Of a stretch of 15,702 bases of DNA, positions 7,025 through 14,753 are shown piece by piece. The DNA is from Alkanindiges sp. GTDB lineage: Bacteria > Pseudomonadota > Gammaproteobacteria > Pseudomonadales > Moraxellaceae. Location of the stretch: the NCBI GenBank assembly GCA_030152125.1, contig JASLIR010000480.1:1-15702 (forward strand), read 5' to 3'. The notes under the pieces are model-generated. The model had not been told where the DNA came from, did not search any database, and saw only the letters and a program-made list of their open reading frames with translations. Position 1 is the stretch's first letter, and each line of letters opens with the position of its first letter. Made by a program: the position numbers and the translations under genes.

Positions 7025-7873
7025 TTAACGCAGTGCCAGTTGATGCAACCTGCTTAGGCCTTCGCTCATGCGGTCATGCAATAGCTGGGTTAATGACTCC
7101 AGGTTATGACCTTCCGGTGATATAGCCTCTAGCGGCATCAGGTGCGCGTTAATTTTGTCACGGCGGATAATAATGCCGATATGTTCGTCCAGGCTATCAT
7201 CATCAATAAACGGCGCCTGCATATCCAGTTGGCCGTGCTCATTTACATAGCACAGTACCACTGGCTGAATGGAGGTTCCTGTTTCCAGTGCCGAGCCCAA
7301 CAGTTTGCCATACAGTTTTTTAACATTCCGGCCATCGGTAGTGGTTGCCTCCGGAAAAAACAATACCGGAATATGGCGTTTTAAAATGGACGCCATCTGG
7401 TCTTTCACCGCATTGCCATCGCCGGAACCGCGCTTGATAAACAAAGCACCGCCACCCTTGGCCAGAAAGCCCATTACCGGCCAGTTTTCCATTTCCGCTT
7501 TAGCCACAAAAAACACCCATGCCTTGGAACCTACCACCGGAATATCCATCCAGGAAATATGGTTACTCACCCACAGCGCCTGGGTACGCGGCATCTCGCC
7601 ATGCACAGTGACTTCAATATTAAAGGCATCCGCCACCAGCTTGCAAAAATGGCTAACTTTCGGTGCATATTTAAAATTATTAGGGTCTTTATAAGTGCGG
7701 TTAACCACAATCATGTATGCCCCGGTAGCCACCGCAGCAACCAGACGACTGGCTTTACTACTATATTGCCAGTAGGTCTTTAGGGATTTTTTGGCCTCTT
7801 CCGCGAAAGGCTTCTTTTGGAGTGGAACCTGGCTAACCGCATCTTGTATAAACTCGTTAGGGAGCTTTTGCAT
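7025..7873 (-). CDS. PlsC-type lysophospholipid acyltransferase
   Basis: A 282-residue acyltransferase of the PlsC (1-acyl-sn-glycerol-3-phosphate acyltransferase) superfamily, expected to add an acyl chain to lysophosphatidate or a similar acceptor at the inner face of the cytoplasmic membrane. The catalytic HX4D motif is NHISWMD (H105, D110). Block II is ALFIKRG (143-149), block III is FFPEATT (172-178) and block IV is around PVVLCY (204-209). Block III has Ala where most members have Gly (FPEGT). A hydrophobic segment at about 43-57 may anchor it. It is longer than the basic PlsC core at the N-terminus (about 85 residues before the domain). It lies convergent to the ClsC-like gene. The RBS before ATG 7873 is weak. 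The acceptor lipid is not certain; an ornithine-lipid-type acyltransferase is the main alternative. Confidence 0.88.
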   Translation of the reverse strand: MQKLPNEFIQDAVSQVPLQKKPFAEEAKKSLKTYWQYSSKASRLVAAVATGAYMIVVNRTYKDPNNFKYAPKVSHFCKLVADAFNIEVTVHGEMPRTQALWVSNHISWMDIPVVGSKAWVFFVAKAEMENWPVMGFLAKGGGALFIKRGSGDGNAVKDQMASILKRHIPVLFFPEATTTDGRNVKKLYGKLLGSALETGTSIQPVVLCYVNEHGQLDMQAPFIDDDSLDEHIGIIIRRDKINAHLMPLEAISPEGHNLESLTQLLHDRMSEGLSRLHQLALR

Positions 7874-7907
7874 CTTTCACGTACTCTGCACAACAGTTTT
7901 CAGTTTC

Positions 7908-7938
7908 AATATACCAACAGCATGTTACAACACTTCAA
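7908..7938 (-). promoter_or_regulatory. Candidate extended -10 promoter of the acyltransferase gene
   Basis: Read on the minus strand: TTGAAG (7933-7938), a 19-base spacer, and TATATT (7908-7913) preceded by TGG, which matches the TGn extended -10 form. The start codon lies about 35 bases downstream. The long spacer is tolerable for an extended -10 promoter. Confidence 0.4.
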
Positions 7939-8109
7939 GTTCATTCATCGAATTTAGCAACAAGTTTTGTAACCAAGGCACTCATGCATCAAGTTTTAGC
8001 ACCCATTTCAGTCCAATGTCCAAGTGTGCTTAATCATGAAAACAAATTATTCATTTTTTCTTAAACAATAAAAAACTCATGAACCTAATCTGAATTTGGC
8101 AGGCTTATA

Positions 8110-8137
8110 TTGCAACAAAACTACAACACTGTATAAT
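8110..8137 (+). promoter_or_regulatory. Sigma-70 promoter of the siderophore receptor operon
   Basis: TTGCAA (8110-8115) as -35, a 16-base spacer and a perfect TATAAT (8132-8137) as -10. The start codon of the first receptor is 45 bases downstream. The -10 overlaps the Fur box at 8135-8153, the usual arrangement for repression by iron-loaded Fur. Confidence 0.75.
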
Positions 8138-8153
8138 GATAACAATTATCATT
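8135..8153. promoter_or_regulatory. Fur box
   Basis: AATGATAAcaaTTATCATT is a 19-base perfect palindrome (8-bp arms, 3-base centre) that closely matches the Fur consensus GATAATGATAATCATTATC. It covers the end of the -10 box and the likely transcription start. It predicts that both downstream receptors are repressed when iron is plentiful and expressed under iron limitation. Confidence 0.88.
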
Positions 8154-8181
8154 TATATTCTCTTTTATAGGCGCCGCGAAT

Positions 8182-10395
8182 ATGTTTGCCAAACATCCCC
8201 TTAGCCTTTCCGTGCAAGCCATTCTTTGTTCTTCCTTGTACATTAATACGGCGTTTGCTGCCGAGGAAACTAATCCTGCCCAGCCAGAGCAACAGGCCCT
8301 GCCGGTTATTAGCCTGGTCGCCAATAAAACCACCCCGGCTGCCGACACAACCAAAAGCTATGTTGCCAAAACCAGCAGCAGCTCCACCAAGCTGGACCTG
8401 GCCCCGCGCGAAGTACCACAGTCGGTTTCTGTTATCACAAAATCGCGCATGACCGACCAGGGATTGGTAAACGTTGAAAATGTGCTGGCCAACACCCCCG
8501 GTATTAGCGTTAAAAAATATGACTCCAGCCGTACCTCGTTTTATGCGCGTGGACTGCCTATTGAAAACTTCCAGATTGATGGTGTACCCACCCCTATCAG
8601 CTATAACGTAAGCACTGGACTGGATGTCACCGATATGGCCATTTTTGACCGTGTGGAAGTGATCCACGGCGCAGGCGGGCTGAATACCGGGTCAGGCAAT
8701 CCTTCTGCGGTGGTCAACTTTATTCGCAAGCGCCCCAGCAAGAAACTTCAGGCCAATGCCCTGCTTAGCTATGGCACATGGGACTCCAAGCGTGTCGAGC
8801 TGGATGCCGGTGGTCCCCTGATCTCCAATGGAAAAATCCGCGCCCGTGTTGGTGCAGCCTATGAAGATAAAGATACGTTTTACGACTATCAGCATAACGA
8901 AAAGAATGTGTTTTATGGCGTGCTGGAAGCAGATGTAACCGATAAAACCCTGTTTACCATCGGTGCCGATTACACCAAATCCAAGCCCAATGCACCTACC
9001 TGGGGTGGCTTACCACTGTATTATGCCGATGGCAGCCGAACCAATTTCTCGCGCAGCAAAAACCTGGCGCCGCGCGGCAGTTCTTTTGACAAGGAAAACC
9101 TGAACGTATTCTTTGCTGTGGATCAGGAAATTAATGATAACTGGAAACTGCAAACCAGCTTTAGCTATCAAAGCATGGACCAGTTTTCTACCCTGATTAA
9201 TGCCAATGGTTTTCCTGATAAAACCACCGGGCTGGGTATGACCTTATGGGCAGGCCAGTACGAATACAAAAATACCATTACCAACTTTGACATCAACCTG
9301 AAAGGCAAGTTTGAGCTATTTAACCAGCAGCACGATGTGATTGCCGGCTGGACTAAAAACCGCTATGTGATGGATGACCTGGCACGGGATATTCCGGGCA
9401 CGGTATTTGGCATGTGGGCCTGGGGCGCCAGCCAGCATATTAATGCCAACACCTGGGATGGCAACATTGCCATTCCGGATACTGCACGTACCGGACAGAT
9501 TACCCGTACCAAAGTAATTGAAGATGCTGCCTATGGTGCGGTGCGTCTGGGGATTCTGGATAACCTGAAAGTGATTGCCGGTGGTCGCCTGAACAACCTG
9601 CAACAGGATGATGTGAAAGACAAGAAAAACAAAAATGTCTTTACCCCTTATGTTGGCGCAGTATACGACATTAATGATTATTTATCCGCTTATGCCAGCT
9701 ATACCGAAGTATTTAAACCCAATACTGCGCGTGATAAAAACTACAACCTGCTTAAGCCTATGACTGGGGACAACACAGAGCTTGGCTTAAAGGGCGAGTT
9801 TCTGGATAAGGCCTTAAGCACCTCTATTGCCGTATTCAAAGGCAGCCAGCAAAACCGCGCAGTAACGGATAATACCTTAACGGCTGCAGAGCTTGCCGAA
9901 TACCAGAAACTGCACCCGGGTGAAACCCCTTCCCGTGCCTCCGGCAAAATTGACATCGAAGGTGTAGAACTGGAAATCAACGGCAAAATTACCCCGCAAT
10001 GGCAAATATCCGGTGGCTACACCTACGCTAAAGCCCTTGAAAAAGATCTGGATGCACCGGCCGATTCAACTATCCCGGAAAACATACTGCGTGTATTTAC
10101 CACCTATAAACTGTTTGGTGCCCTGGAAAAACTGACTATCGGTGGTGGTGTGGACTGGCAAAGCCAGTTCTATAGCGCAACAGCAAAACCAAATGGTTCA
10201 ACCAGCCGTGTTACCCAACCGGAATATACGCTTGTTAACCTGATGGCACGTTACGATATTAACGACAACCTGTCAGCAACCTTAAACGCCAATAACATCT
10301 TCGACAAAAAGTATTACAACAATCTGGGCTTCTACAACACCTACTTGTATGGCGAACCACGCAATGTAGTTTTATCCCTGCGCGCCAAGTTCTAA
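8182..10395 (+). CDS. TonB-dependent siderophore receptor, first of a tandem pair
   Basis: A 737-residue outer-membrane ferric-siderophore receptor. Residues 1-26 form a Sec signal peptide with cleavage at AFA|AEE. LPVISLVA (40-47) is the probable TonB box; there is no N-terminal signalling (STN) domain, so it should not drive its own sigma/anti-sigma pathway. The plug domain runs from about 68 to 187, with PREVPQSVSVIT (75-86), YARGLPIENFQIDGVP (121-136) and a conserved stretch from RVEVIHG (157-163) to NPSAVVNFIRKRP (173-185). The remainder is the 22-strand barrel, ending in LSLRAKF with a terminal Phe as outer-membrane insertion signal. The plug is of the FpvA/FhuE/PupB siderophore type. 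Mature protein has no cysteine. ATG 8182 has a weak RBS (AGG at 8169-8171). The ligand cannot be read from sequence. Confidence 0.93.
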   Translation: MFAKHPLSLSVQAILCSSLYINTAFAAEETNPAQPEQQALPVISLVANKTTPAADTTKSYVAKTSSSSTKLDLAPREVPQSVSVITKSRMTDQGLVNVENVLANTPGISVKKYDSSRTSFYARGLPIENFQIDGVPTPISYNVSTGLDVTDMAIFDRVEVIHGAGGLNTGSGNPSAVVNFIRKRPSKKLQANALLSYGTWDSKRVELDAGGPLISNGKIRARVGAAYEDKDTFYDYQHNEKNVFYGVLEADVTDKTLFTIGADYTKSKPNAPTWGGLPLYYADGSRTNFSRSKNLAPRGSSFDKENLNVFFAVDQEINDNWKLQTSFSYQSMDQFSTLINANGFPDKTTGLGMTLWAGQYEYKNTITNFDINLKGKFELFNQQHDVIAGWTKNRYVMDDLARDIPGTVFGMWAWGASQHINANTWDGNIAIPDTARTGQITRTKVIEDAAYGAVRLGILDNLKVIAGGRLNNLQQDDVKDKKNKNVFTPYVGAVYDINDYLSAYASYTEVFKPNTARDKNYNLLKPMTGDNTELGLKGEFLDKALSTSIAVFKGSQQNRAVTDNTLTAAELAEYQKLHPGETPSRASGKIDIEGVELEINGKITPQWQISGGYTYAKALEKDLDAPADSTIPENILRVFTTYKLFGALEKLTIGGGVDWQSQFYSATAKPNGSTSRVTQPEYTLVNLMARYDINDNLSATLNANNIFDKKYYNNLGFYNTYLYGEPRNVVLSLRAKF

Positions 10396-10407
10396 ACACT
10401 GCAATTC

Positions 10408-10428
10408 GGCCACCCGCCACGGGTGGCC
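10408..10428 (+). other. Intercistronic hairpin between the two receptor genes
   Basis: GGCCACCC (10408-10415) pairs with GGGTGGCC (10421-10428) to give an 8-bp GC-rich stem with a 5-base loop, 12 bases after the first stop codon. No T-run follows (next bases TCCCCC). It is therefore not a normal terminator. It could slow 3' decay of the first receptor's mRNA or lower expression of the second receptor. Confidence 0.6.
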
Positions 10429-10456
10429 TCCCCCATTCTGAACATTGAGGATAGCC

Positions 10457-12691
10457 ATGAACGCACCGTTGCTTCGTGTAAGACCAACTCGTCTTTATAT
10501 TTCCATTCAAGCCATTGTGTTGGCTGCTATTGCCAGTCCGGCATTTGCGAACGATGCTACAGCGGATCAAACACAGCAGGATAACAACACCCTGCCTGTG
10601 ATTTCATTAAAGGCCAGCAAAAAGACAAACACTTATACCGGCAAAAAAGCCAGCACCTCGACCAAACTAGATTTAAGCCTGAAAGAAACCCCGCAGTCCA
10701 TTACCGTGGTCACCCGTAAACAGATTGATGATATGAATGCGACTAATCTGGGGGAACTACTTAGCCAAACCACCGGGATAATTCTGGTGGGCGACAACAC
10801 TGAACGAACCGCATTTTCCATTCGTGGCTTTGGTACTGGTGATAGCTGGGGAACCAGTACATTACAGCAGGATGGTGTGGCAACCAACTCGCAGAACGTA
10901 TCAGTATCCAAACCGGATATGGCAATGTACGAAAGTGTAGAAGTAATGCGTGGTGCAGCAGGATTAATGCAGGGATCGGGCGAACCTTCCGGTGCCATTA
11001 ACCTGATTCGTAAAAAGCCAACTGCCGACTTTCAGGCAAATGCGACGATTAGTTATGGCCGCTGGAACAGTATCCGTGGAGAATTTGATGTTTCCAATAA
11101 ACTAAATAATGAAGGCACGGTTAGAGGCAGATTCGTTGCCGCTTATCAGGATGCTGACTCCTTTATGACAGCTGTTACGCGTGATACCAGTCTGCTTTAC
11201 GGGATTGTCAGTGCAGATCTAACAGCAAACACCTTATTGAATATTGGAATCACACACCAGGAAGAACATGCCGTACCTGTAAATAGCCTGCCAAGATATA
11301 AAGATGGCAGTGATATTGGCCTAGATCAGAAAAACTGTGGCTGCTCAGCATGGAATTTTTGGGATAAAGAAAACACTAATCTTTTTGTAGATATTACACA
11401 TCAATTTGATAATGGCTGGTCAGCAAAAGGTACTTTTTCAAAGTCATGGGTCAATATGGATATGACCTTTACCAACCTGAGTGGCGCACTGGATAAGACT
11501 ACCAAGCAACCGGACGCAACTACCGGACCATTCATGTACGACTATGCGTACCGCTACAAGCAAAAAGTAGATGTATGGGATGCTTTTGCCAAAGGTCCAT
11601 ATCAGCTGTTCGGACGCGAACATGAGCTAGTGGTAGGTGTTAATGCTCAGGATAGCAGTACCCCGGGCCAATGGACGGATTACTATAAGGTTGGACTGGT
11701 AGATGTATTCAACACCAACCCTTATCAACAGCCCTATATATCCCCCCGCTATGACAAAGATGGCGGAAAGTCTTTTATTGACCAAAAGCAATATGGGGCC
11801 TATGTCACTACCCGCTTAAATATTACAGATTCTCTAAAAACCATTTTGGGTGCGCGCCTGAGTAGCTATGAATATCTGTACGGCTACGAAAACAATGACG
11901 TGACAAAACCTACTTATGGTCAACGCCAAATCCGCACCAAATACAAAGCCAACAAAATTTGGACACCCTACGTAGGCCTGGTATATAACATCAATGATAC
12001 CTATTCCGTCTATGCCAGCTATACGGACACCTTTGTCGCGCAAAGTGTAAAAGACGTTGCAGGCAAGCTGTTAGATCCTGTTCAGGGCAAAGTATATGAA
12101 ACAGGCCTAAAAGCGAGTTTTAATGATGAAGCCATCATTGCAACCCTGGCAGCATTTAGGGTAGATCAGATTAACCGGGCCATGGATGACCTGAACTCTG
12201 AAGGTAAATGCACTGAAAATGGTGGTAAAGGCTACTGTAAAATTGCAGCGGGTAAGGCCATTAGCGAAGGTATTGAAGCTGAACTGCGCGGGGAGGTTTT
12301 ACCCAACCTGAACCTTACTGTTGGTTACACCTATAACACCACGGAATATGCCAAAGACCTGGTAAATCAGGGCCGCGTGTTTAACGAAAACACCCCGGAG
12401 CATCTGGCGCGCCTGTTTGCCACTTACAAGCTGCCCAACCAGTTAACCATTGGTGGCGGTGTAAACTACCAGAGCGAATGGGAAGTTGGCCGCTACAGCA
12501 CAGCACCCGCCAAACAGCCGGGATATGCACTGGTAAACCTGATGGCCAGCTATCCAATTAACGACCACTTAACCGTAGCACTGAATGCCAGCAACGTGTT
12601 TAACAAGAAATATTATTCTTACATTACCAGCACAGCCAATCGTTATGGCGAGCCTGCCAACGTAAAACTAAGCCTGCGTGCCAAGTTCTAA
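10457..12691 (+). CDS. TonB-dependent siderophore receptor, second of a tandem pair
   Basis: A 744-residue outer-membrane receptor of the same siderophore class as its upstream neighbour. I choose ATG 10457 over an in-frame TTG at 10445 because GAGGA (10447-10451) lies 5 bases before the ATG. Signal peptide 1-31 (SPAFA|ND). TonB-box region LPVISL (46-51), identical to the first receptor, then STKLDL at 68-73 in both. The plug spans about 70-188 (KETPQSITVVT, SIRGFG, an EVMRGAAGL segment, and PSGAINLIRKKP). The barrel ends in YGEPANVKLSLRAKF, close to the first receptor's end. Unlike the first, the mature protein has cysteines at 294 and 296 and at 585 and 594, probably in outer loops. It shares the Fur-controlled promoter at 8110-8137; the gap is 61 bases. 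Ligand unknown. Confidence 0.93.
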   Translation: MNAPLLRVRPTRLYISIQAIVLAAIASPAFANDATADQTQQDNNTLPVISLKASKKTNTYTGKKASTSTKLDLSLKETPQSITVVTRKQIDDMNATNLGELLSQTTGIILVGDNTERTAFSIRGFGTGDSWGTSTLQQDGVATNSQNVSVSKPDMAMYESVEVMRGAAGLMQGSGEPSGAINLIRKKPTADFQANATISYGRWNSIRGEFDVSNKLNNEGTVRGRFVAAYQDADSFMTAVTRDTSLLYGIVSADLTANTLLNIGITHQEEHAVPVNSLPRYKDGSDIGLDQKNCGCSAWNFWDKENTNLFVDITHQFDNGWSAKGTFSKSWVNMDMTFTNLSGALDKTTKQPDATTGPFMYDYAYRYKQKVDVWDAFAKGPYQLFGREHELVVGVNAQDSSTPGQWTDYYKVGLVDVFNTNPYQQPYISPRYDKDGGKSFIDQKQYGAYVTTRLNITDSLKTILGARLSSYEYLYGYENNDVTKPTYGQRQIRTKYKANKIWTPYVGLVYNINDTYSVYASYTDTFVAQSVKDVAGKLLDPVQGKVYETGLKASFNDEAIIATLAAFRVDQINRAMDDLNSEGKCTENGGKGYCKIAAGKAISEGIEAELRGEVLPNLNLTVGYTYNTTEYAKDLVNQGRVFNENTPEHLARLFATYKLPNQLTIGGGVNYQSEWEVGRYSTAPAKQPGYALVNLMASYPINDHLTVALNASNVFNKKYYSYITSTANRYGEPANVKLSLRAKF

Positions 12692-12710
12692 ACAGGCCAG
12701 CACATACAGC

Positions 12711-12740
12711 AAAAGCCACCTTCGGGTGGTTTTTTGTTTT
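12711..12740 (+). terminator. Intrinsic terminator of the receptor operon
   Basis: CCACC (12716-12720), a TTCG tetraloop (12721-12724) and GGTGG (12725-12729) form a stable stem, extended by upstream A's pairing with the following T's. A T6 run starts at 12730 and continues TGTTTT to 12740. It lies 20 bases after the second receptor's stop codon and is a textbook Rho-independent terminator. Confidence 0.93.
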
Positions 12741-12798
12741 ATACCCAGGCATAAACGCGCTAAAATACAGTTTTAGATGACAGCAGGGTTTCAACCGA

Positions 12799-14250
12799 GT
12801 GGAATATTTTGAGCGGCATCAGGGTGGCGAACGTGCATTGCTGGTTCATTTAAGCGTGCATCAACTGGATGAGCTTGATATTGAGGAATTTCAACTGCTG
12901 GTTTCCTCTGCCGGTGCGGAGATTATTGACCTGATTACCGGTACCCGCTCACGCCCCGACCCCAAGCTGTTTATTGGCAGTGGCAAAGCCGAAGAAATTG
13001 CCTACCGGGTAAAAACCGAAGAAATTGACATCGTGATTTTTGATCATAGCCTGACTCCGGCACAAGAGCGTAACCTGGAGCGGGTATTCCAGTGCCGGGT
13101 GCTGGACAGAACCGGACTGATTCTGGATATTTTTGCCCAGCGTGCACGTACTTTTGAAGGCAAATTACAGGTTGAACTGGCCCAATTGGAACATTTGTCA
13201 ACCCGTCTGGTACGTGGCTGGACCCACCTTGAGCGCCAGAAAGGCGGTATTGGCTTGCGTGGCCCCGGCGAAACCCAGCTGGAAACTGACCGCCGCCTGT
13301 TAAGGCACCGTGTGACCCAGTTGAAGGAACGGCTGGAGAAGGTACGGCAGACCCGCAGCCAGGGCCGTGCTGCACGCCAGAAAGCTGATGTGCCTACCAT
13401 CTCACTGGTGGGCTATACCAACGCCGGCAAATCCACCCTGTTTAACCGGCTGGCCAATAGTGATGTGTATGCTGCCAACCAGCTGTTTGCCACGCTGGAC
13501 CCTACCCTGCGCCGCCTGGAGTGGGATGGCCTGGGGACGGTGGTGCTGGCCGATACGGTAGGTTTTGTACGCAATTTGCCGCATGCGCTGGTTGATTCAT
13601 TCCGTGCCACACTGGAAGAAACCCTGGAAGCCAACCTGCTGCTGCATGTGATAGATACCAGCAGCACGGAAATGCACGAACAGATTGAAGCGGTGGAAGC
13701 CGTACTAAAAGATATTGGCAACAAAGTGCCGGTGTTGCGGGTGTATAACAAGATTGATATTAGCGGTGATGAACCGCGTATTACGGATGCCAGCCCCAAC
13801 ATGCCAGACCGTGTGTATGTATCGGCGTATACTAGTCAGGGCATTGACCTGTTAAAGCAGGCGGTACAAACCCGTTTAAGCGGTCAGCTAAACCAGTTTG
13901 AAGTCACCCTGCCAGTGACTGCAGGGCGTTTGCGCAACCAGCTATACCAGTTAAATGTGGTGAGTGCTGAAGAAATCCTGGAAGATGGCAGCACCGTATT
14001 ACTGGTAACCCTAGCCAAGGATAACTTAGGGCAAATGCTGGCCAAGGCACATGTCTCCTTTGAGGATGCATTGCCGGAGCATCAGGCCGCATTGTTCCGC
14101 CGTCCACTGGAAGCCTTTGAACGCAAGGGTGCAAACGCAGCCGACTTACCACCTGATCTTTCACCTGAAGATCCAGCAGTTGATGGCTTGGCAGTGGATG
14201 ACCTGCTAGGTGATTTTATGGACAGTGACGAACCGGCGCATCGCTCCTGA
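12799..14250 (+). CDS. hflX: GTPase HflX (ribosome-splitting/rescue factor)
   Basis: A 483-residue GTPase that in known members binds the 50S subunit and splits stalled 70S ribosomes, for example after heat stress. The N-terminal HflX domain has GSGKAEEIA, ERNLERVFQCRVLDRTGLIL and IFAQRARTFEGKLQVELAQL. The signature RGPGETQLETDRRLL follows, then a helical linker and the G domain. G-domain motifs are G1 GYTNAGKS (205-212), G3 DTVGF (252-256) and G4 NKID (317-320). The start GTG 12799 gives an N-terminus (MEYFERHQGGERALLVHL) that fits the family. AGGG at 12784-12787 is 11 bases upstream. It is longer than E. coli HflX (426 residues), mostly through an acidic Pro/Asp-rich tail after about residue 445. 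It is not next to hfq, its usual gammaproteobacterial neighbour. A strong terminator separates it from the receptors. Confidence 0.96.
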   Translation: MEYFERHQGGERALLVHLSVHQLDELDIEEFQLLVSSAGAEIIDLITGTRSRPDPKLFIGSGKAEEIAYRVKTEEIDIVIFDHSLTPAQERNLERVFQCRVLDRTGLILDIFAQRARTFEGKLQVELAQLEHLSTRLVRGWTHLERQKGGIGLRGPGETQLETDRRLLRHRVTQLKERLEKVRQTRSQGRAARQKADVPTISLVGYTNAGKSTLFNRLANSDVYAANQLFATLDPTLRRLEWDGLGTVVLADTVGFVRNLPHALVDSFRATLEETLEANLLLHVIDTSSTEMHEQIEAVEAVLKDIGNKVPVLRVYNKIDISGDEPRITDASPNMPDRVYVSAYTSQGIDLLKQAVQTRLSGQLNQFEVTLPVTAGRLRNQLYQLNVVSAEEILEDGSTVLLVTLAKDNLGQMLAKAHVSFEDALPEHQAALFRRPLEAFERKGANAADLPPDLSPEDPAVDGLAVDDLLGDFMDSDEPAHRS

Positions 14251-14279
14251 TATATGTCGTAAAACACCTCAACCAACTT

Positions 14280-14324
14280 ATGTCGAATAGCTGCTGGCAC
14301 AATAATGGGCATACTATTCGGCAT
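14280..14324. promoter_or_regulatory. Inverted repeat in the lrgA leader, possible operator
   Basis: ATGTCGAATAG (14280-14290) and CTATTCGGCAT (14314-14324) form an 11-bp inverted repeat with one G-T wobble (extendable by one T-A pair) around a 23-base spacer. An extra direct copy of TATGTCG lies at 14253-14259, 26 bases upstream of TATGTCG at 14279-14285. AATAAT (14301-14306) in the spacer resembles a -10. No T-run follows, so a terminator for hflX is less likely than a regulator site. CidA/CidB-type operons are often under LysR-type or two-component control, but no regulator gene is in the window. Confidence 0.5.
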
Positions 14325-14356
14325 AGCCTATAACCACCCTGTTTGCAGGAAATACC

Positions 14357-14722
14357 ATGTGGCGTAAATATGACTGGCCTGCCCTTGCAGCAACCTTTGC
14401 ACTGATTGTCATTGTGCGGGAAAGCTGTGTGTGGCTCACCGGCTTGTTCAACCACCCGGAACTGGGTAATCTGCTGGGTTTGCTGCTATTGCTGGGCGTG
14501 CTAGTACTGTGGCGGCGCTTTAAAACGATTCCCATCCGCATGATTGATGCCAACGCCCACATCATGAAAGAAAGCGCCTTTGCTTTTTTACCGGTATGTG
14601 GTGGTTCGGTGATTCTGTTGCTTCATCTGGGAACCGAACTGCCCGGCCTGCTGTTTATTCTGGTATTTACCACTCTGCTGGCCATGTGGGTATATGCCCA
14701 TATTGCCAAGCGCTGGATTTAA
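14357..14722 (+). CDS. lrgA: CidA/LrgA family membrane protein
   Basis: A 121-residue, four-helix inner-membrane protein of the CidA/LrgA family. Supporting features are the size, the helix arrangement, the central GNLLGLLLLLGVLVLWRR segment, and the MKESAFAFLPVCGGSVILLL segment that corresponds to the conserved region after helix 2 of the family. The next gene being lrgB makes the call firm. Family members were described as holin/antiholin-like proteins affecting murein hydrolase activity and cell lysis; later work links them and LrgB to export or uptake of pyruvate and related overflow metabolites. AGGA (14347-14350) sits 6 bases before ATG 14357. The gene name follows the family; whether it behaves as CidA or LrgA cannot be told. 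Confidence 0.82.
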   Translation: MWRKYDWPALAATFALIVIVRESCVWLTGLFNHPELGNLLGLLLLLGVLVLWRRFKTIPIRMIDANAHIMKESAFAFLPVCGGSVILLLHLGTELPGLLFILVFTTLLAMWVYAHIAKRWI

Positions 14723-14753
14723 AAACCCTCCATTTTTGCCTAAAGAGAACACC

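Larger units (their letters stand above)
7874..8181. other. 308-bp regulatory gap between divergent genes
   Basis: The gap separates the acyltransferase (leftwards) and the first siderophore receptor (rightwards). It holds a candidate extended -10 promoter for the acyltransferase at 7908-7938 and the Fur-regulated promoter of the receptors at 8110-8153. The AT-rich middle (7939-8109) shows no conserved protein. A 26-codon frame from ATG 7984 with AAGG five bases ahead is the only small frame with a possible RBS, and I do not call it a gene. Confidence 0.7.

Noticed and set aside
7984..8064. 26-codon frame with AAGG five bases before its ATG, upstream of the receptor promoter
   Set aside because: The peptide shows no known pattern, and no promoter is visible for it; kept only as an unproven small frame.
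12738..12766. TTTATA - 17 bases - TAAAAT as a promoter for hflX
   Set aside because: The -35 match is poor and overlaps the end of the terminator's T-rich tract; the TAAAAT is plausible as a -10 but the pair is not convincing.
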